Shown here piece after piece: positions 36,824 through 47,911 of a stretch of DNA of 64,000 nucleotides. The DNA lies in NCBI GenBank assembly GCA_039707465.1, contig CM077644.1:196575962-196639961 (forward strand), in the 5' to 3' direction. Position numbers and translations under genes: made by a program. Below the pieces are notes generated by a model. That model made no database searches. It saw only the letters and a list, made by a program, of their open reading frames with translations, and was not told where the DNA came from. The number at the start of each line of letters is the position of its first letter. Position 1 is the first letter of the stretch. The stretch comes from Rhabdophis nuchalis (taxonomy: Eukaryota > Chordata > Lepidosauria > Squamata > Natricidae).

Positions 36824-36870
36824 GGCCAACTGATGAGAGCTAATAAGCTCGAAATAGATCTATCTTGGTG
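36824..36870 (+). ncRNA. Hammerhead ribozyme, copy 1 (intact core)
   Basis: Stem I 5' strand GGCCAA is at 36824-36829 and core CUGAUGA at 36830-36836. Stem II GAGCU/AGCUC with loop AAUA is at 36837-36850 and core GAA at 36851-36853. Stem III AUAGAUCUAU (36854-36863) is a palindrome that can close only a tiny loop. H17 is C36864, and the stem I 3' strand UUGGUG follows. All invariant residues of the type I hammerhead are present. Cleavage is predicted after 36864. The short stem III suggests action as a dimer, as in Penelope-like elements. Confidence 0.88.
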
Positions 36871-37172
36871 TCTCAAATTTAAATTTATTGATCAGCTCAT
36901 AAAAAAAAACTAACACATATCTAAAAAATATTACACAACGTAACTAAAAAATGGCTCTCTGTCTAGATGGTCTCTGGTGATGAGCCGACAGGCAGAGAGG
37001 GAAACAGCATGTCTCCTCCCTTAATTGGGCCCTTACAGGAAGTTGTGGAAACAATTATCTATACTAAATACTCCTGGATTAGCTGATGAAACAGGGTAGA
37101 ACCGATTAGGCTGGAGTGCTAGGCTTCTGCCTTGGATTCATTACAGCCCCGGTTCAAATCCCAATGGGGTGT

Positions 37173-37219
37173 GGCCAACTGATGAGAGCTAATAAGCTCG
37201 AAATAGATCTATCTTGGTC
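37173..37219 (+). ncRNA. Hammerhead ribozyme, copy 2 (intact core)
   Basis: This repeats copy 1 exactly 349 bp downstream. Stem I is GGCCAA/UUGGUC, core CUGAUGA 37179-37185, stem II GAGCU-AAUA-AGCUC, GAA 37200-37202 and stem III AUAGAUCUAU. H17 is C37213. The outer stem I pair is G-C here. With copy 1 it would release a 349-nt unit from a transcript spanning both. Confidence 0.88.
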
Positions 37220-37275
37220 TCTCAAATTTAAATTTATTGATCAGCTCATAAAAAAATAAATAAAATAAAATAAAA

Positions 37276-37277
37276 AA

Positions 37278-37308
<31 letters not shown>
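37276..37308. repeat. TA microsatellite
   Basis: Run of about 15 TA units between array 1 and the following Penelope-like end segment. Confidence 0.9.
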
Positions 37309-37311
<3 letters not shown>

Positions 37312-37436
37312 GATTTTGGTTTATTCGGGTCTTTTCCCGTGTAAAATTAAAGGTGTTTTTGCAACGTTTCGATGGGATCACCCCCATCATCATCAGGCTT
37401 TGGCTTCTGCCTTTTGCAAATGATCATTTGCAAAAA
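37309..37436 (+). mobile_element. Penelope-like terminal segment with hairpin
   Basis: The segment contains TTCGGGTCTTTTCCCGTGTA, then GCAACGTTTC at 37361-37370, a 6-bp hairpin GATGGG-ATCACC-CCCATC (37371-37388) and ATCATCAGGC. The same design with a different stem sequence occurs at 62180-62216. AACGTTTCG followed by a short hairpin and TCATCAGG is, as I recall it, common at ends of Penelope-like elements. I did not verify this against a library. Confidence 0.55.
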
Positions 37437-37594
37437 TATATATATATATATTAGTAATATAGCAGTAGTATAGAAGTAATCTAATTGGTTCTCTGTCTGG
37501 ATGATCTCTAGGTTGAGTCGAAGGGCAGAGAGGGATGACGTTAAGTCTCCTCCCCTTAAAGGGACCTTGAACAGGAGCTGTGAAAATATTCTCT

Positions 37595-37597
<3 letters not shown>

Positions 37598-37644
<47 letters not shown>
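37598..37644. repeat. TG microsatellite
   Basis: Run of more than 20 TG units. Confidence 0.95.
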
Positions 37645-37659
37645 TTGGTTTTGGTTTAT

Positions 37660-39448
37660 ATATATATATGAGAAACGGAGGGAGGGAGAGAGATACAATA
37701 CAAACCTCCTTTTTTTGATACTCATGTCATATTAGAACACACAAATGCACACACACACAGAAAAGCATATATATAGGCTGTATATATGTTGCTATTATCT
37801 TCAAATATACTTGGGCAGTGATTGCTACAATAGAATTTTCTAATGATAATTTATTGAATTGGTAACACGTTATTATTTTATATGTAAGCATAAACGGAAA
37901 TCTTTGTTTACCTCTTTTTCCTTCAAAAAATTACTCACACATTGTTGTGTAATGTTTTTGGCACTTCTAATTTAAATTCTATTAAGATTTTGCCATTATG
38001 ATTCCTAGCTTGAAATACAGTGAACATGATATGTAATTGGGCCATAACTATTAATAGTTACTTCAATGACACAGTAAAAGAAAAATTATTCAATAAGCTA
38101 ACTGAACATCATTTTGTTTGTTCCATAGCATCAATTAGGATGCCTCAATTTAAATTCCAATTACTAAATGGGTACACGTAGGATAATTTTGAATGAAAGG
38201 AGAATTAAAATATTCAAGGACTCCTGCCAAGGACTCACCTCACATGAATTTTAAACAAGCAATCAAGCAGTGATCAAGCTGTACTTAACATAGACAAAGC
38301 ATTTGTGTTGCATGTATCACATGAAAAAAAAATCTAACAAAATATTTTGAAATTCCTCTTTAACTATTTGTTAAATGAATTGATTTGTCTGATTTTATGA
38401 TTTGTCTGATTTTTGAAGATTTTTAAAAGAAATCCAATTAAAATATACAAATGAATATTTCTATAGGTATGAATTATAAAAAAAAAGTATTCAGTATTCT
38501 TTAAAATAAGTCTACAGATTATATCCCAAATCAGATCTATAGTATTTTCCTACTATCATGATTAATATATGTTCACATTTTGCTTGAATAGTTCCTGCCA
38601 GTCAAAGTTCATCATTAGGGTCGTCTTTTCCTAAAAATATTTTCCCCATTTTCCTGACAATATTTACAGAAGTTTTACTTGTTTAGGAAAACAGTGATTT
38701 TTTTAAAAGGATATTTTTATGCAGAATATAATGTTTCATTCAACCAATAAATCAAAGCTTTATATTAATTCTTAGGTTAATTAATGCACTGAACATTGAA
38801 AAGAAAAACCTTCAAAAAAATAGCTGCAAATTGTAGATTTAGAAAGGTTAACTTCTCCATTACCAAGAGAGCTGTCAGGGCACTCGGTAAAACCCAAACA
38901 TTTCTTATCTAAAAGGTTTATTACAAGAATAGCATTAAAAGGTTTAAGATAAATCTGACATTATTATTACAACTATGGTAAGTTCATAGAGTATAGTTTT
39001 AGTCCATAAAGTAAATTACTACTCTCAGTGATTTTTGCCCGCCCCAAACAGCCTCTTTCATAACTTATCCCTGAAACACACAGAGACACAAACATATGCA
39101 GCATACTTCATTCAGAAAGCATTATTTCAAGTAGCTACTAGAAATCCTCACCTGCTTCACTATCACAAACCAAAGCTAAAGAAAAAAACCTCAAAATGAG
39201 GACTAATATTACAGATAGTTCTTGGTTAGCAACTTGCTACCCAGAGCCCTTCCCAAATCTTCATGCCACCAAACTGGCTTCTCATAATTAATCCCAGATG
39301 CCCACCCACTTTTTGATTATCCCAGTGTTGCACCCAATTGTCTGACCTCAATGCAGAAGAAAACATGAAGCAGTAATTTCAGCCTGGTTGACATTTTAAC
39401 TTTCTAATATGTCTGAGCTTGCCTAATTCTTTGAAAGAATAATGCTTG
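37660..39448. other. FER intron, no feature seen
   Basis: AT-rich sequence with a short ACAC run at 37750. No exon motif. Confidence 0.6.
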
Positions 39449-40685
39449 CCATATTTTTTGGAGTATAAAACGCATCTTTTTCCCTCAAAAAGAGGCTGAA
39501 AATCTGGGTGCATCTTATACAACAAACACAGCATTTGCCTCCTGAAGCCCCGCCCCTTCACCAAAATGACCATGCAGAGCCTTATGGAGGCTTTGCAGAG
39601 AGCTCCTCGGTGCTGGGGAGGGCAGAAATGAGCAAAAAATGGGCCAGTTTTGCCCCCACCCCACCCCAGCCCCCAGCAGCACTCTATAAGGCTATGCATG
39701 TAATTTTTTTTTACCCAAAAACTTTTGCTTGTCTTTGTCCCCTCCCCCCCCAGAAGCACTCTGCAAGCCCCCAAGGCTATTCATGCCTTTTTATTTGAAA
39801 AAAGGGCAATTTCTGTGAAAAACGGGCCATTTTGGGGAGGTTTGCAGAGTGCAAAAACTTTTCTTTTCTTTTTAGAAAGCCGTTTAGTTAGAGTGGTTGA
39901 TGAGAATTACATTGATCAAGTGATATATATTATATATTTATATTTATTCAATTTATACCCCGCCCTTCTCCAAACGGACCCAGGGCGGCGCACAGGAAAA
40001 TTAAAATACATACAAAACATCATATAAAATTTAAAAAACTAATTCAATAGAACCTGTGCTAAAACCAGATTAAAATCCCCAAATTTAAAAACTATCTAAA
40101 AGTCAGTATAGGGGGCTACGCTAGGCCGGCTAGATGGAACAAATGTGTCTTCTATGCAAGTAGAAACAAAGTTTTAGGTGCTACAGCAATTTCCTCCTCC
40201 AGCACATGGGTAAATACACCTGGAAACATCTACCTACCAACCTACCTACTCTCTCTCCCTCCCTCCCTATCTACTATTTCTCTATTTCTCTCTCTCTATC
40301 CCTCTACCTACCTACCTACCTACCTACCGACCGACCGACACACTTTCTCTCTCTCTTTCTACCTATCTACCAACTGTATTTCTCTCTCTCTTTCTCTCTT
40401 TCTCTCTCTATATATAACCCTTTATCTACCTACCTACCTACCTAAGTACTCTCTCTCTATCCTTAACTACGTACTGTATTTATCTCTATATATATTTCTC
40501 TCCCTATCTCTCTACCTGCCTACCTATCTACACTCTCTCCCTCCCTCCCTCCCTCCCTACTGTATTTCTCTCTCTTTATCTCCCTCTCTATCCCTCTATC
40601 TACCTATCTACTTTTTTAAAAAATGCCTCTTCAAAATCTGGGTGTGTTTTATATTCCAGTGAGTCTTATACTCTGAAAAATACGG
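39449..40685. mobile_element. Non-autonomous DNA transposon, copy 2, with nested L2 and pyrimidine tract
   Basis: The termini CCATATTTTTTGGAGTATAA and TTATACTCTGAAAAATACGG match copies 1 and 3 of the family, with body landmarks AAGAGGCTGAAAATCTGGGT and GCCTCTTCAAAATCTGGGTG. An antisense L2 3' end (ATTTATACCCCGCCCTTCTCC) occupies about 39930-40165. The right part (about 40218-40615) is a long CTACC/CTCTCT microsatellite that is absent from copy 1. Confidence 0.75.
39930..40165 (-). mobile_element. L2 3' fragment nested in DNA transposon copy 2
   Basis: Reverse complement of an L2 tail and UTR (CCCGCCCTTCTCCAAACGG, CAGGGCGGCGCACAGG) running to the start of the ORF2 C-terminus (GGCCGGCTAGATGG). 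Host transposon sequence resumes at CAAGTAGAAACAAAG. Confidence 0.75.
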
Positions 40686-40951
40686 TGTTTTTTTTACATG
40701 ATATCAGAAATAAAATATGCAAGTAAGATCAAATATTCATCAACTCCTTCCAAAGGTGGCTGTTGATTTTGCTGCCAAAGCTGATACTTTGGCAGCCCTG
40801 CTCTCTGGATTTGAATAAGAACACTTAGGAATGACCTAAAATGGTATTTGGGTTACTGTGGACGCACCCAGTGCAAGGTATCTTGAAGATTACAGTTCTT
40901 AGTGGGAGCAGTGGAAAATCTTTTTCCTTTTGCTAGACCATTCTCTTAGGC

Positions 40952-41600
40952 ATGTGTTGTGGCCCAGTCAGCTCCAGATGAGCTGCTGATGGACTCCTCT
41001 AGTAAGGAGTCCTATGAATCTGCTCTGGAGGAGGAGGGAGACCTTGAGGCAGCAGAGAGCCTGGTTGGCCACCAGGAGGTTCCTGGGTCTTGGAGTAGTG
41101 GGGAGGATCAGGGCCAGTTTGTCCCTAATGCTAGATTGAGAAGGGCTGAAAAAAGGAGGCTTCAATTGCGTCAGAAGTGAACTCAGAGGATTGGAATTAG
41201 TCTCAGCTGCCTAATGACTGGCCCCTCCCAAGAGGGTTTAAAAGGAAGTCTTTGCTGAAGAAGTTCTTGCAGAGAACAACGTTGGATTTCTAGGTTCGTG
41301 TTTAGTCGTGTATCTGGTAAGAGTCATTCAGGCAAGCAGCCAAGAAAGTTAATGACAAGCAGCCAGTATTAGTCAGAGAAAGGGGGGTCAGAACAGTCAT
41401 GTATTTGTTATGAGAAATTAAGACTCGCAGTCAAGGTGATAGTGGCAAACAGCCAAGGGAGATAGTGGCAAGCAGCCAATCTTGTATCCGTCGGTGGGGG
41501 CAGAACAGGCTTGCCTGGATGGTCAACAAGCATTTTAAAGCTTATGTTTTGCTTTGCTTCCTATCTCAAAAGTTGACCAGTCTTTTTTTGAAAACATGGC
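40952..41600 (+). other. Unassigned repeat-like segment with short acidic ORF
   Basis: A 73-codon frame (40959-41180) reads MAQSAPDELLMDSSSKESYE, is rich in Glu and Ser, and ends RLRRAEKRRLQLRQK. It is followed by a TATA-like TTTAAAAGG at about 41238 and by repeated GGCAAGCAGCCAA-type units (41335-41480). The segment begins TGTTGTGGCCC. The layout recalls a solo LTR of a Metaviridae-type retroelement, but no matching TG...CA end was found. I do not recognise the peptide. Confidence 0.3.
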
Positions 41601-41806
41601 ATGCCTTGGAGTAGTGGAGTAGTTAGATTACATGTACATCTATTTTGGACTATTACTATTACTAATAATTTTCAAAATTATTTTTTATTCTGGACTGAAA
41701 CATCTGCCTCTATTCTGATGAATATCCTCCCAGTCTCAGAGGAGGTTTACCTCTCTCCCTTGCCAAATTATACTAGAGCAACAATGTATCATGTTACAGA
41801 CAACTA

Positions 41807-42889
41807 CCGTATTTTTCAGAGTATAAGACGCACCTTTTTTCCTCTAAAAAGAGGCTGAAAATCTGGGTGCATCTTATACATCAAATACAGCATTTTTTGC
41901 CTCCTGGAACCCTACCCCCTTCACCAAACTGGTTGTGCCTAGCCCTATAGAGGCTTCCAGAGAGCTCCTGGGGCTGGGGAAGGCAGCCCCCAGCAGCACT
42001 CTATAAGACTCCATAGGGCTATGCATGTAATTTATTTGACACAAAAATGGCCCATTTTCACGATAAACGGGCCATTTTTTTTGCTCATTTTTGACCCCCC
42101 CCACCCTCCAGGAGCACTCTGCAAGCCCCCCCACAAGGCTATTCATGTTTTTTATTTGAAAAAAAATGGCCCCATTTGCGTGGAGAAATGGGCCGTTTGG
42201 GGGAAGTTTGCAGAGTGTAAAAACACTCTCTAAGCTCTTTAACTGTTTCTGTGCCAGCAGAAACAAAGTCTTAAGGTTTGTCAGCAATTTCCTTCTCCAG
42301 GACATGGATACATTTTATTTATTTATTTATTTATTATTTAAATTTCTATACCGCCCTTCTCCCTTCCGGGACTCAGGGCGGTGTACAGGCAGCAATAAAA
42401 TCAATGATAAAAAAACATGAAATATATATTTAAAAATGTATTAAATAATACGCCTGTAAACATCAATCTACCTACCTACTCTCTCTCTGTCTCTCTCTCT
42501 CCCTACTGTATTTCTCTCTCTCTCTCTATTTCTCTCTCTCTATCCTTCTACCTACCTACACACACACACTCTCCCTACCTACCTACTGTATTTCTCTCTC
42601 TCTTTCTATTTTTCTCTCTATCCTTCTACCTACCTATCTACCTACACACATTCTCTCTCTCCCCCTACCTACCTACTGTATTTCTCTATCTCTCTCTATT
42701 TCTCTATTTATTTATCTACCTACCTACCTACCTACTACTCTCTCTCTCTCCCTACCTACCTACTGTATTTCTCTTCCTTTCTCTCCCTCTCTATCTCTCT
42801 ATCTACCTACCTACCTTTTTTGTAATTTGCCTCTTCAAAACCTTGGTGCATCTTATACTTCGGTGCGTCTTATACTCCGAAAAATATGG
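41807..42889. mobile_element. Non-autonomous DNA transposon, copy 3, with nested L2 and pyrimidine tract
   Basis: The termini CCGTATTTTTCAGAGTATAAG and CTTATACTCCGAAAAATATGG are flanked by TA (41805-41806, 42890-42891). The body landmarks are as in copies 1 and 2. An antisense L2 tail sits at about 42308-42440, and a CTACC/CTCTCT microsatellite fills about 42465-42815. Confidence 0.8.
42308..42440 (-). mobile_element. L2 3' tail nested in DNA transposon copy 3
   Basis: ATTT repeats followed by TTCTATACCGCCCTTCTCCC and GGACTCAGGGCGGTGTACAGG, the reverse complement of an L2 3' end. It is at a different position from the L2 fragment in copy 2, so the insertions are independent. Confidence 0.8.
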
Positions 42890-43762
42890 TAAGTATGGCT
42901 GGTAGAAAAAAAGACCCTTTGGTAATATGCAAACTCAAGATAAGAACTTTTTTAAACAGTTTGACCAAGTAATAATGTTTGCAAAAACATCCAAATGTGA
43001 GTAATTGGAGTTAAATTAGATTCACAAAAGGAATTTCATTTGAGAATGGTAGAGAGTGATAGTGCAGGAGACTGATACAGATGTTTAAACTTAGAACTGC
43101 CTGAGGGGATTATGCATGCCTTTCCACAGTTCAAGCTTGCACTCTTTTACAACAAGAGAAAATTGAATGGACAAGTGAAGAAGTTTGGTAAATTCAATTA
43201 TTCCCAGTATTCAATAATTTCATTTGGACTTTCTGGAAAAGCTAGATTGATTCTGAAGAATGGGTCTACTATATTTAAATAGACAACAATCGATAAAATA
43301 TGGCATTAAGGTACAATCATGGATATTTGATCCAGACAAATTAGAGTTAACATCTGGGATGATGGGGGATAGAAAAGAAGCCGTGGTAAACTTCTTATGA
43401 ATTGAATATTGAGTTTGTTATCAACGGTTGTTACTTTGTTCTTGTCATTTCTGTTTTTTTGTTGTTCTGTCTGTTTGTTAATTATTTGGCCATTAGTACA
43501 GTAGATAGATGACAGGGTAATAATTTTAAACAGAATTAGATGTTTGAAAAATTTTGGGCTATGTTTATTAAGGTGTGGGAAACAAATATTATTGTAATTT
43601 ATTTATCAGTATTCAACTAGAAGGGATAATATATGTAGTGTTTGTGGGTTTCCCCCCCTAAATTCAGTTTTTCAATGTTTTGTTTCTTTTGCTTTTTGGT
43701 TTATTTATTCCTGTGAATCTTCTTCTTTTTTGCAATTTTGTATTTTAACATTTTTGAATAGC

Positions 43763-43791
43763 ATAATAATAATAATAATAATAATAAAATA

Positions 43792-43855
<64 letters not shown>

Positions 43856-43856
43856 T
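43763..43856. repeat. AAT microsatellite
   Basis: About 95 bp of ATA/AAT units with one interruption. The long poly-Tyr frame on the other strand is a product of this repeat and not a gene. Confidence 0.97.
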
Positions 43857-43975
43857 TGCCAAAAAATCAAATATTCATAAAAAGGAGAAATACAAATATC
43901 ATATAGTTTACTCTCAGCAAATAAACAAACCAAAAATAAAATTCATTTTCCACCATTGGTTTTAAATACACCTAC

Positions 43976-44098
43976 CTTAACAACAGGATTCAGAAGAATA
44001 ACGCCTGATTTCTTTGTAATCACATGTTTTGTTGTATAATGATATTCTATAAGCTGAGGAATCGTTGAAAATCCTGTTCCTTCAAATCTGTATTGATT
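43976..44098 (-). CDS. FER: FER exon: C-terminal half of SH2 domain
   Basis: This 123-nt (41-codon) exon encodes [20 protein letters not shown], then [20 protein letters not shown] and a final Lys. This is the second half of the FER SH2 domain, with the IPQLIEYHY helix that is diagnostic of the family. The acceptor is ATAG after a pyrimidine-poor tract and the donor GTAGGT starts at 43975. Both junctions are phase 0. The SH2 domain binds phosphotyrosine partners and stabilises the active kinase in the FES/FER family. Confidence 0.95.
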
Positions 44099-44841
44099 CT
44101 ATAGGATAAAATTGAGGAAGAAATACAAGAATTAAGCAATGGGAGCTCTTTCCATTAATAAAGGCATGCCTGACTTTATTGCTGTTTTATGCAATGGATT
44201 GTCTTTTAAGAGCTTCTACCAGAGAATGCTGAAAAAATTTACTAAAGTATACTTATTTGAATAACATATAATGTATGCCTTAGTTTGCTAAACCATAGTT
44301 CAGCAGCTAGAAACATTTGGAAATATAAGTTAATAATTGCTTCTTTTACTATCTTCATCCCTCTCTCCATGAAGGTTCAAATGATAGTTTATTTAACTTA
44401 TTTTGTTCATTTTTGTTATATCCAACATTGGAATTGTAGCCAATATACATATTTACTAAATAAGATTGCATACTTAATTTAAAACAAAACGTTTATTTAT
44501 AGCTTTTTCAAGCAAGATCATCAAATGAGGATATGAGGTACATAACCAAACTGAACCTCTGTGGAAATAATTAAAAGCACTGCAATGCTATAAAAATGAG
44601 CAGGAAATTTCTGCTTAATTGAACAGAACTATAGTTTTTTTCAGTAAATTGAGATAAATATTATATCTTATGGACAGAAAAACCACAAACTGTCTTCAAG
44701 TACAAGAAGCAATATTCAGTGTATGCCTTGAAATACTTCCAGATTTAACAAATAAAACATTTCACAACATTTATAACTTCTGTTCTAAGCCATGAAATAA
44801 AAATTAGAATGGAGTAGCAACTACTGTTGGACCTATTTTCT

Positions 44842-46114
44842 TTTTTTTTTTTATTGAAAAAGTTTTATTGGTTTTACATTTTTTAACAGGATAGGGTAAT
44901 GGTTACAAAGAAATTTTGAGAGCATTCACGTCAGAGTCGTCGGACCTTCCGAGACCTCAAAATACACATTAAAAAAGTTAACATAGAAAACATTTTCCAT
45001 ACCACTACAAGATGAAAGCAAGTACATTTACCTAAATTCTCCCTTTCATGCAAAAAGTCCGGATAGAAGTATTATGCAAAATTGTTCAAGAAAAATCAAG
45101 GCAAAGTTATTTTTTTGATCTAAGTCTTTTGGCTATTGTATCTTCTTTCTCTCCTCCCTGGCCCCCCGCGGGCGGGGCCGTGGCCCCCTCCGTCCCCCCT
45201 GGATCTTCCCCCAGGGCAGAGGAATGTTTTTTAAGAAAGGCTTCCGCCTCAGCAACTGTTTTAATCCTCACTCTTCCTCCTTCCCAGAACACCAGCATCC
45301 CTTCGGGTGTCACCCACTTGAACCAAATCCCGTGATCAAACAAGGTTTTAGACAAGAAGGAAAATTTCCTTCTTGAATCTCTAATTTTTCTAGGGATCTG
45401 CTTCAAGATAGTGACCGTTTCTCGTTGATAAGTTAAAGGTTTCTCTCTCTGCGCTTTCAGGATTTCCTCTCTGGTTGACCTTCTAACAAATTTCACATGT
45501 ATCTCTCTAGGCACTTCATTCATCCTGGCATATGCAGAATTAATTCTATAGGCTAGGTCAATGTCCCCCCTGATCTCATCCTTAGGTTTTTGTAAATAGT
45601 CTGCTAAAATTGTACTCATAAGATCAGGCAGGCATTCACCAGATTCCTCAAGAACATTCTGAAATCTCAAAAAATATGTCATTCTTTCCATATCTATCCT
45701 AGACACATGCCCATTAGAAACATTTTTAATCTCTCCCTTAGCCCCCTCCAACCCTCCTTCCAATTCTTCATTCTTCTGTGTATTCTCCAACACTTGCTTC
45801 CGGGTATCCAATAGCTCCTTTTTGAAAGTACTATTTTCAACCCTCTGGGCCTTTATTTCTGATATCAAAGTTTGCATAGAGGTTTCAAGAGAAGCCATCC
45901 TTTGTTCCAAATTTACAAGTGCTGCTTCTTGTGCCATGGTTAAAAGTTAGAGTCAGTGCCACCAAGATGGCGTTTTCCGGGTGGGGCTGGTGGGGCAGAT
46001 CAGGAGCTCAGTTCAGTTCAGGGCTGTGAAGTTGCAAACAATTCAGAAACCAAAAGAGACACAATTTCCCAAATCAGCAAATAGTAATAACGAAGGTATT
46101 CCAAAGAAGAAATC
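44842..46114 (-). mobile_element. ORF1-only L1 insertion (half-L1), complete with poly(A) and target duplication
   Basis: On the minus strand the insertion has a 5' UTR of about 177 nt, a single ORF1, a 3' UTR of about 260 nt with two AATAAA signals, and a poly(A) tail (the T run at 44841-44852). It is flanked by the perfect 11-bp direct repeat ACCTATTTTCT (44831-44841 and 46115-46125), the mark of L1-type target-primed insertion. There is no ORF2 between ORF1 and the tail. A CAAGATGGCG motif lies near the 5' end at about 45962. Confidence 0.88.
45107..45937 (-). CDS. L1-type ORF1 protein (RNA-binding chaperone), intact
   Basis: The 276-residue protein has the three parts of L1 ORF1p. A coiled coil (about residues 5-72) includes LEQRMASLETSMQTLISEI and heptads through LEGAKGEIKNV. 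An RRM-like domain (about 80-165) includes TYFLRFQNVLEESGE and REIHVKFVRRSTREEILKAQ. A C-terminal domain (about 165-240) includes KIRDSRRKFSFLSKTLFDHG. A Gly/Pro-rich and then basic tail (KRLRSKK) ends it. In L1 this protein forms trimers that coat the RNA. The frame has no damage, so the insertion is young. It could instead be a retrocopy of a host gene derived from ORF1, which I consider less likely. Confidence 0.85.
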   Translation of the reverse strand: MAQEAALVNLEQRMASLETSMQTLISEIKAQRVENSTFKKELLDTRKQVLENTQKNEELEGGLEGAKGEIKNVSNGHVSRIDMERMTYFLRFQNVLEESGECLPDLMSTILADYLQKPKDEIRGDIDLAYRINSAYARMNEVPREIHVKFVRRSTREEILKAQREKPLTYQRETVTILKQIPRKIRDSRRKFSFLSKTLFDHGIWFKWVTPEGMLVFWEGGRVRIKTVAEAEAFLKKHSSALGEDPGGTEGATAPPAGGQGGEKEDTIAKRLRSKK

Positions 46115-47271
46115 ACCTATTTTCTAATAGTTGTTTTTAAAACAAAACAATAGAAATATCTCCTATTGAAAGTAGTTGAAATATACAGTATCTCTTTTAT
46201 CTCTAAACTATTTTAACAGGATATAAATAGATATTGATCATCTAAAGCAAAATGAGAATATACAGTAATCAGAAAAATAGTAAGGTTTTAACAATCTAAT
46301 ATTCCTTTGAAACACATCATGATAAACTAAAGAAACAAAGAAAATAAAAGATTTTCTTCCCACTGAAATCAAAACTTGATTGCTTCATAACTCTTGTTCT
46401 AGAATATTAAGTGATAAAAAATAATGTGGAGCTGAAACAAATATAAACACAAACACAGAGACACACATGATTTGCTTTTCTGAAAAAGTTCTGGTCAGCT
46501 ACAATTGTTTTTAAAATTGCTTTTAATAATGAAGTCTTTTGAGATAATGTTTGATCACATGTTTAAAAAAAAACTTCATTAACACCTAAAATATAAGCTG
46601 ATTATATAATACATTAATCATTACACCATAAAACTTCAGACTGCTAAATAAATCTTGTGTGTATCCAGGAGGTTTTCAAGATACAGAAGATTAAGAATCT
46701 TTATTTAGTTCTATCAGTATCTGCTTCTTGCAGAGCGATAATCCAATCCCATCATTTCATATGATCTCTATCCCTGCTTTGCTCAGGGAACGTTATTTCA
46801 CACTTCATATTTTAATATTCCTGTTTAGGCTTTTGTGCGGTAAATGCTTGAGGTGTTTTACCTCTGTGGATTCTTTTGAATTTAAATGCTTGAGTGATTT
46901 AGTTCTACTAAGAAGTTTGTGTGAAAAAAAATGAATTAATCATTCCTCAAATTAGAAATATTTATTTCACAATTCAATGAAACAGTTGTGAATTATTTAT
47001 TGCACGTATACTACAGCTTTATGAAAAGATGGCTGGCTTTATTAGAACATGCATTTTCTACCCTAATCAGGATTAGGGTAGAAAAATGGAGCATAGGTAT
47101 CCTCCTACCACAGTTTCATGATTTAGGAGAATGTTTGAATAATTAACTTTCCCCATCCTTCCTTTTACTAGTAGTATACCTCTGAAGAACAGGAACAGGT
47201 TGTGTAAAACTCTGCAGTCTGAAAACTGAGTATGCCAGTGTTCCTGAGAACATTCTATATTTATTATTTCA

Positions 47272-47910
47272 TTCATTCCATTTATACAATGTGTACTCAA
47301 CTAGAGATTCATTGCAGTTTACAACATCAGCAGTAAAACATTCATAATTTATAATCAACAATTTAAAAATCCAGAGTACAAATATAAACTGATACAAATC
47401 TAAACATCAAATATAAAAAAGGAAATTCAGCCAATCGGAGTAATACATACATCTACCACTACTACTACTAAAGATGGTGACAATATAGAAATTCACCAAA
47501 TGCTGTCCAGAAGAGCTCCATTCTGAGGAACTTTGTAATAGTAGAGGCAAGCCTTAATTCTAAGGGGAGGCTATTCCACAGGAGGCTGCAATACAAAAGT
47601 AGTATCTCCCGGCCTCAGTTGCTCTCACTTCTTTGGACCTGGGGTACGATCAATTGTTTCTTCTGACATAAGCATACTGCTTTGGGCAATTCAAATAAGA
47701 AATGGTGCTACTGGAAATACCAGGCACAAGCCATACAGGCTTTACAGGGGAAACAATCAGCACTTTGAACAGCATTCAAAAAACTATTGGCAATCAATAT
47801 AGGGACTAAGGCACATGCACACTTGGAGGTAAAAGCCAACCATTATTGACAAGTTGCATTTTGCACCAATTCCAGTTTCTGAATGCTCAAGGGCAGCCTC
47901 CTGTATAATC
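47272..47910 (-). mobile_element. Ancient L2/CR1-like 3' fragment, antisense
   Basis: The segment starts CATTTATACAATGTGTACTC and contains GGCTATTCCACAGGAGGCTG and TTTGAACAGCATTCAAAAAA with GGCAATCAATATAGG, which read as a decayed antisense LINE ORF2 end. It has no open frame. Confidence 0.5.
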
Positions 47911-47911
47911 C

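Larger units (their letters stand above)
36612..37262 (+). mobile_element. Hammerhead-bearing tandem repeat, array 1 (retrozyme/Penelope-like)
   Basis: Two copies of a repeat of about 349 bp follow one another. Each has CCTTACAGGAAGTTGTGG, GGCTGGAGTGCTAGGC, a B-box-like GGTTTGAATCC or GGTTCAAATCC, and a hammerhead ribozyme followed by TTTATTGATCAGCTCAT. At the left edge (about 36612-36652) the same end sequence appears inverted. There is no coding capacity. Tandem units with one short-stem-III hammerhead each are the published signature of animal retrozymes and of Penelope-like element repeats. Assignment to either is inference. Confidence 0.75.

Noticed and set aside
42417..42905. 162-codon frame rich in Leu, Ser and Tyr-Pro-Thr repeats
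   Set aside because: It is the translation of the CTACC/CTCTCT microsatellite inside DNA transposon copy 3. The same applies to 40206-40445.
43745..43933. Poly-tyrosine frame
   Set aside because: Product of the AAT microsatellite.
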